64,000 nucleotides of DNA from Zymoseptoria tritici IPO323 (lineage: Eukaryota; Ascomycota; Dothideomycetes; Mycosphaerellales; Mycosphaerellaceae): NCBI RefSeq assembly GCF_000219625.1, contig NC_018198.1, forward strand, positions 186,001 to 250,000, in the 5' to 3' direction. A program made the translations under genes and the position numbers. Below, piece by piece: positions 61,896-64,000 of the stretch; the stretch's first letter is position 1, and each line of letters starts with the position of its first letter. The notes under the pieces were generated by a model. That model worked only from the letters and a program-made list of their open reading frames with translations, ran no database searches and was not told the origin of the DNA.

Positions 61896-64000
61896 ATGTT
61901 TTGGAGTGCTGAGGTGATGGAAGGTCATGCAGGTACTTGGGTTGCTTTTATACAGTTGGACCCCTTTCCGCCTGGTAGCATTCACGGGTACGCCATCGGG
62001 GCCGTCGGCATTTGTGACGCGAAGTTCCCTCAAACATTCCACTATACCTTACCGTCCACACCTACCTCTGAGATTTTCCGACCGGCCATTCAAGACAGAC
62101 AGGCGATGGCCAGAAAACATGTGTCGACCAAGCCGCCGCCTTCATCGTCACCTTCATCGTCATCGTCATTGCGGGAGTCGGCGGCCGAGCTGGCACGGCT
62201 CGATGCCTACGCGGCCGATGCAGACCAAGGTGCTGAGGCGTTGAAGCTGTACCGGACCCAATGGCATGCGCTGCAAACCTCACGCATCACTTCGTCGATT
62301 ACGGACAAACTCTCCGACCACACAAAGCAGAAATTGGAAAGTCACTTTGATTCGATTTACCTCCGGCACAAGTGCGACCGCAATCTTTCCAGTTGTATCG
62401 CATGGCTACTCTCCCGTGCATGCTTGTGGCACCAACAACTCGGCGGCGTTCTCGGAGTCTATGCGCTACTTGGACCCGACGGCGTTTCGAGGACCTTCGT
62501 CAGAGCATTTCGCAGTCTAGCAGAACTGAGATCACGGAATGGCGTTGGGCTGAGCTTGGAGCGTGCTCTGGCACTTATGGACAAAGAAAGTGCGCTTCGA
62601 CAAAGTGGTCAGGCGGCTGTAAAGACCGCCCGCCGATACCTTGAATGGCAGCCGCTGGATTGCACGGCCGCTGAGAGCCGAGCAGTTGCTGAGGACGGCA
62701 TGTGTGGGCTTCCGCGCAAAACTCGAAGTCAAAAAGCCGAGGGATGTGACGATGCAGAGAAGAGTGCGGGCGCCAAGGGGAGCACAGGCTCAGAGGGAGG
62801 AGGGGGACATGAGGACGCCGTCGAGGATGAGGATCATGATCAAAGCGCGCACGATGATTCCATGTCGGAGCGATCGCTCGAACATGGGCGCGGTGCGCCA
62901 GGCGCAAGCGGACCACATGCCGACGAGGATCGCAGTACCGGCTGGAACTCTGCCGAAGAAGGCACTGACTTCAATGTAGATTTCGACGACGACATTCTCC
63001 ACCCCGAAGATAATCTTTGGCCGGAGACAGGGACGGAGCTGGATGCGAGTGCGCATGCCGCTTTGAGCGAAGATGGCCGCTCTGCTCGGGCCGCGCGGGA
63101 GAATCAGGGTCTCGCGTACTTCCGAGCGACCCCAGAAAAGGCAACGTCAAGATTCGTTGCCAGCAGCAACAACGCCCACGATCACGCCTACTACGACACC
63201 TACGACGACCGGCACATCCGACCTGCGGTCCATGGTCCATCAAATCACTCCGTCAATATGCCACCCCACAAACGATATCTTGAGCCGTGCGACGACGTCG
63301 AGAAATCCAGCGCCGTCGAACCGGATCAAGCCGTGACAGACTTCTTGCGGAGTCATTCCACGCTCGATCAGCGCATCGCCCTCGCACGTCGCTTCATCAG
63401 CATCTTTTGCGGCCCCGAAGACGTCTCCATTGACGGATCTATACCCTCAATCCCGCACAGTGAACTCTCCAAGCAATGTGTCGCCATCCACCACAAAACC
63501 AAGCGCCCATGGCTCACCGCGCTGGTCCCACTTCTCGACTCTGCCTCGGACGAGGCGCGCATTTGGTGTGTTGTCGAAATCGACATCGGAGAATTGAAGC
63601 CCATCATCCACACCTCCGCATCCACCTCGGGAGCCAAAGACAGAGGCATATCGGAGCTGATCGCATCTCTGCTAGCCCAGATCGGCGTTCCCAATCCTCC
63701 AACTTGCGCAAAGACCACCCGTGGAGATGTCATGCCTGTTGGCGCCGGAGCCGACCCCACGGGCTTTCTCGCCTGCCTGGCGATCGCCGTGACTCTGGTG
63801 GCGGGCTGTACGCCCCCTTCAACAATGATTGCTCCGTTGTGGATCTCTGCGATAGAGGCATCTCAACTTTCCTCCGAACAGCGGCGCATCTCTTCGCTGT
63901 CCGGCCTGGCGCAAATACCCGAATATGCGCTTACCAGGCCCAACAAGATCCAGAAACTGTACACGATACCGCCCTCAACCAAGTCGTCCAAGTCCCTCGC
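61896..64000 (+). CDS. Large hypothetical protein, 3' end outside the window; possible degenerate Ulp1/C48-like C-terminal domain
   Basis: The frame is open from 61851 to the window end, with ATGs at 61896 and 61917, over 700 codons without a stop. An N-terminal block GTWVAFIQLDPFPPGSIHGY leads to a Ser-rich linker and a helical domain (QKLESHFDSIYLRHKCDRNL, SRACLWHQQLGGVLGVYALL, RTFVRAFRSLAELRSRNGVG, LSLERALALMDKESALRQS). A long acidic, disordered region follows and then a folded C-terminal part. In it RPWLTALVPLLDSASDEARI, WCVVEIDIGELKPIIHTSAS and GADPTGFLACLAIAVTLVAG resemble the strand order of Ulp1-like cysteine peptidases, without the expected catalytic Cys context. The family call is tentative. 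The sequence is unmutated, and this is the only clearly intact long gene here. Confidence 0.6.
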   Translation, partial: MFWSAEVMEGHAGTWVAFIQLDPFPPGSIHGYAIGAVGICDAKFPQTFHYTLPSTPTSEIFRPAIQDRQAMARKHVSTKPPPSSSPSSSSSLRESAAELARLDAYAADADQGAEALKLYRTQWHALQTSRITSSITDKLSDHTKQKLESHFDSIYLRHKCDRNLSSCIAWLLSRACLWHQQLGGVLGVYALLGPDGVSRTFVRAFRSLAELRSRNGVGLSLERALALMDKESALRQSGQAAVKTARRYLEWQPLDCTAAESRAVAEDGMCGLPRKTRSQKAEGCDDAEKSAGAKGSTGSEGGGGHEDAVEDEDHDQSAHDDSMSERSLEHGRGAPGASGPHADEDRSTGWNSAEEGTDFNVDFDDDILHPEDNLWPETGTELDASAHAALSEDGRSARAARENQGLAYFRATPEKATSRFVASSNNAHDHAYYDTYDDRHIRPAVHGPSNHSVNMPPHKRYLEPCDDVEKSSAVEPDQAVTDFLRSHSTLDQRIALARRFISIFCGPEDVSIDGSIPSIPHSELSKQCVAIHHKTKRPWLTALVPLLDSASDEARIWCVVEIDIGELKPIIHTSASTSGAKDRGISELIASLLAQIGVPNPPTCAKTTRGDVMPVGAGADPTGFLACLAIAVTLVAGCTPPSTMIAPLWISAIEASQLSSEQRRISSLSGLAQIPEYALTRPNKIQKLYTIPPSTKSSKSL

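Noticed and set aside
1..64000. tRNA, rRNA, CRISPR, phage or plasmid functions
   Set aside because: Looked for cloverleaf-like segments with B-box words, direct-repeat/spacer arrays and bacterial signals; none found, and the sequence is eukaryotic.

Overview
This window looks like an accessory, repeat-rich stretch of a filamentous ascomycete genome, most likely Pezizomycotina and probably a dothideomycete. The evidence is fungal-type short introns (58 to 232 bp, one with a TACTAAC branch site), host gene fragments of families common in Dothideomycetes (F-box-like proteins, an RPF.L/QDK family), and heavy repeat-induced point mutation (RIP). In the mutated blocks CpA and TpG are nearly absent, TpA is in excess, CpG survives, and Trp codons (TGG) have become TAG throughout otherwise long reading frames. 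I see no rRNA, tRNA or CRISPR.

Layout. 1-4975: the right part of a RIP-degraded element with a DUF6589-type pseudogene, a second long degenerate frame and a large hairpin at its right border. 4976-21504: mostly unmutated unique sequence with a series of minus-strand hypothetical genes, several minisatellites lying just 5' of those genes, decayed genes, and one 0.7 kb RIP block (16530-17235). 21505-48322: a 26.8 kb nest of transposable elements. 48323-64000: unmutated sequence with decayed host genes (two alpha-tubulin 3' fragments, coiled-coil proteins, an F-box-like gene, an RPF/QDK-family gene) and one long open gene that leaves the window at its right edge.

The nest can be resolved from terminal repeats and target-site duplications. 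Element E2 (about 12.5 kb; now 26845-39403) has terminal inverted repeats of about 55 bp. Element E1 (21511-26844, 5334 bp) has 44-bp inverted repeats and a perfect 6-bp duplication CAAATG, and it inserted in the last bases of E2's left end. A PIF/Harbinger element (39404-48319) inserted in the last bases of E2's right end, and a full-length Tad1-like LINE (41553-47134, 12-bp duplication) then split the Harbinger transposase gene. An 805-bp LINE-tailed non-autonomous retroelement (30086-30890, 13-bp duplication) sits in E2.

The most interesting system is the E1/E2 pair. Each carries an intron-containing gene for an rve-type 'integrase core' protein on the plus strand. Further right, on the opposite strand, each carries a small Cys-rich (CxxC) plus coiled-coil protein. 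Each also has its own oligonucleotide motif family scattered through introns and non-coding DNA: GCTCGCAAG-like in E1 and GTRCGTTCGT-like in E2. Together these suggest an autonomous two-gene class of cut-and-paste transposon with element-specific internal sites. All copies here are inactivated by RIP.
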